Of a DNA stretch of 64,000 nt, positions 62,556 through 64,000 are shown in pieces. A program made the position numbers and the translations under genes. The notes under the pieces are model-generated. The model saw only the letters and a program-made list of their open reading frames with translations. It ran no database searches and was not told the DNA's origin. The stretch spans positions 66,241,730-66,305,729 of the forward strand of contig NW_023604295.1 in the NCBI RefSeq assembly GCF_014898055.3, in the 5' to 3' direction. The number at the start of each line of letters is the position of its first letter. Positions within the stretch are counted from its first letter, which is position 1. Origin of the DNA: Talpa occidentalis (lineage: Eukaryota; Chordata; Mammalia; Eulipotyphla; Talpidae).

Positions 62556-62559
62556 TGGA

Positions 62560-62800
62560 ATTTCCCATAGAATTCCCTATTCACAACATGTCTTTCTATT
62601 GTCATTTACCTAAACATTGGGTGTCCTGTGGAACCAGTATTGCTTGACTGAATGAAACTGTAAAAGGCACCAGCTGGCTGTATTCAAAATGGCACTTGTC
62701 CAGGTCTCAAATGTCTTATTTATATACAATGGAATTCTGCCAGCTGTTTAATATTTAGGGCTAATAAATGTAATTGGCAGTATTACACAAGCACAACTAA
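62560..62800. other. Complex repeat-free intron segment
   Basis: No repeat is recognised. It has paired CAGCTG-type boxes (ACCAGCTGGCTG, GCCAGCTGTTTAAT) and several TAAT cores (GGCTAATAAATGTAATTGGC), as in some developmental enhancers. There is no coding frame. Function is only a possibility. Confidence 0.3.
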
Positions 62801-63714
62801 CAAAATATCAGAAAATACTTCTCAAAGTGAAGTTTAGCTTGTTCTCATTTCATATAATTGAATTTGTGACAGTGGAAAATGAGTTTAAGCAGTTTTTCTT
62901 TTGAAAGAATAAAAAAAATGTAAACTAAACTGTAGGTGAGTTGTATGCTTACCATCTGGTCTACATTTTATGAAACCAGGGGCATATATTGATAGGTAAA
63001 GCTTGCACTATTACATGGATGAACATAGGTATTAAGACAGATTCTTGTGCTTTTTAGACTAGGTAAAGATTATTACCTTGAGGTAATAATTTCTTGAGGA
63101 AGTCACAATCTAGGGTCAAAAAACATTAATATCTCATAAAAATAAAGTGAGATTTTAGCAAGAGAGGCTATATGGAAAGTAGACTCTATAACTAAGTTAG
63201 AATATACTATTCTGATTTAGGTTTCCATTTCTATAAACTAATATTAGACAAATACCTGAATGGAAGGAGGGAGGGAAGGGGCATTTCTTGCAAATAAAAT
63301 AGGCAGTTTCCATGTGCTCTACATTTGATTGGGAAAAAAAGCTATCTTCCTCTCAAAATACCACATTTAAAAAGACAACAGAATTCTACCATGAAGTCAG
63401 CATTTCACCTAAATCATGTTGCTTGTCCTTGAAGATTGCTGCGTCTTTGAGTGTTGTGGTATTATTTAACCCAGAGGGTTCATTTGTGTAATAGTGTGAA
63501 GGTGTGAACCCAAATGCCCTGAGAGAAGACAGGGTAGAATGACAGACAGGGCTATAGGAGTTGAGGACTCACATGAAATGAAAAATGAGAGCATAAGTGT
63601 GGAAAACAGAGCACATTTTTCAAATCCCATCTACTCACCTTTGCCAAAATTAGCCTAGAGAATAAATACACAGTACTTTAGCCAATAGTGAAATATTAGG
63701 GTGAGTGAAAGTGA

Positions 63715-63850
63715 TGAGAAACTGAACAATTAAGAGATCTGATTTCTAATTCTGCCTCTTGCAATGTCTATGTGCCATTTGGTAAATTGTACAACTACCC
63801 TAAACTCTCTGTTTTCTTGTCTATTAAATATTTATATCAAATGCAAGTCC
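63715..63850 (+). repeat. MIR fragment
   Basis: TTTCTAATTCTGCCTCTTGC, GTGCCATTTGGTAAATTGTAC and AACTCTCTGTTTTCTTGTCTATTAAA follow MIR in order, with divergence. Confidence 0.55.
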
Positions 63851-64000
63851 TTTTCTGTATGAATAGCCAGTTAAATACCCAATTCACCCGCAATTAGTGC
63901 TGCATTAGCCATCAGGGGAATCAAAGTGTATACAGAGTACACAGGGGATAGGAAAATCACTGAAATGTTAGTGTATTTTTTTTTAATTTCCAAAATGTAA

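Larger units (their letters stand above)
46792..64000 (-). other. EPHA3: Upstream intron of EPHA3 (intron 2, partial)
   Basis: All sequence above the exon to the window edge is intron, because the next exon upstream (a short exon coding the residues before WEEISG) was not seen. It carries seven SINE copies, two young L1 3' ends, and MIR and L2 pieces, listed separately. Confidence 0.85.

Noticed and set aside
1..64000. CRISPR array, operon, phage or other prokaryotic system
   Set aside because: The interspersed mammalian repeats, spliced exon and AT-rich intron text leave no room for one; no spaced palindromic repeats or dense gene runs occur.

Overview
The window is mammalian nuclear DNA and looks like the inside of one very large gene. 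The only protein-coding exon I can support is on the minus strand at 46131-46791. It encodes 220 residues of the ephrin-binding domain and the start of the cysteine-rich region of an EphA receptor, and the residue string is that of EPHA3. It has a consensus splice acceptor and donor and no internal stop. Sequence above 46791 is therefore the upstream intron (intron 2 in the usual EPHA3 numbering) and sequence below 46131 the downstream intron (intron 3). I saw no other EPHA3 exon, which fits the large 5' introns of this gene.

The rest is AT-rich intron filled with interspersed repeats. Thirteen copies of one tRNA-derived SINE are present (pol III A and B boxes, A-rich AAATAAATAAA tail, mostly clear target-site duplications). 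They fall into a CpG-rich, probably young group and an older group. The SINE is not Alu, B1/B2, the carnivore, horse or cetartiodactyl tRNA SINE, or the vespertilionid VES. A bat outside the VES lineage (Yinpterochiroptera) is my tentative guess for the host; a laurasiatherian mammal is a safer statement. Five LINE-1 3' ends are clear (845-1560, 19385-19690, 27200-27760, 54301-55023, 60729-61606), two of them nearly identical in the 3' UTR. Older L1 pieces, MIR, L2, hAT-Charlie elements and one MaLR-type retroviral LTR make up the older layer.

Two RNA-derived retrocopies are visible: a broken RPL12 processed pseudogene (about 6107-6640, minus) and a 29-base 5' fragment of U6 snRNA at 11816-11844 with a perfect 19-bp target-site duplication. 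An insertion at 26342-26366 consists only of an A-rich tail between 15-bp duplications.

I see no operon, CRISPR, prokaryotic defence or other multi-gene system, and no good evidence for a new protein-coding gene. Most open reading frames are chance frames, SINE or L1 frames. The most interesting items are small retrotransposition scars, the SINE subfamily structure, a 90-bp direct repeat pair 1.38 kb apart, and a few complex repeat-free intron segments that could be conserved regulatory elements. Repeat family names come from memory of consensus sequences, not from a database search.
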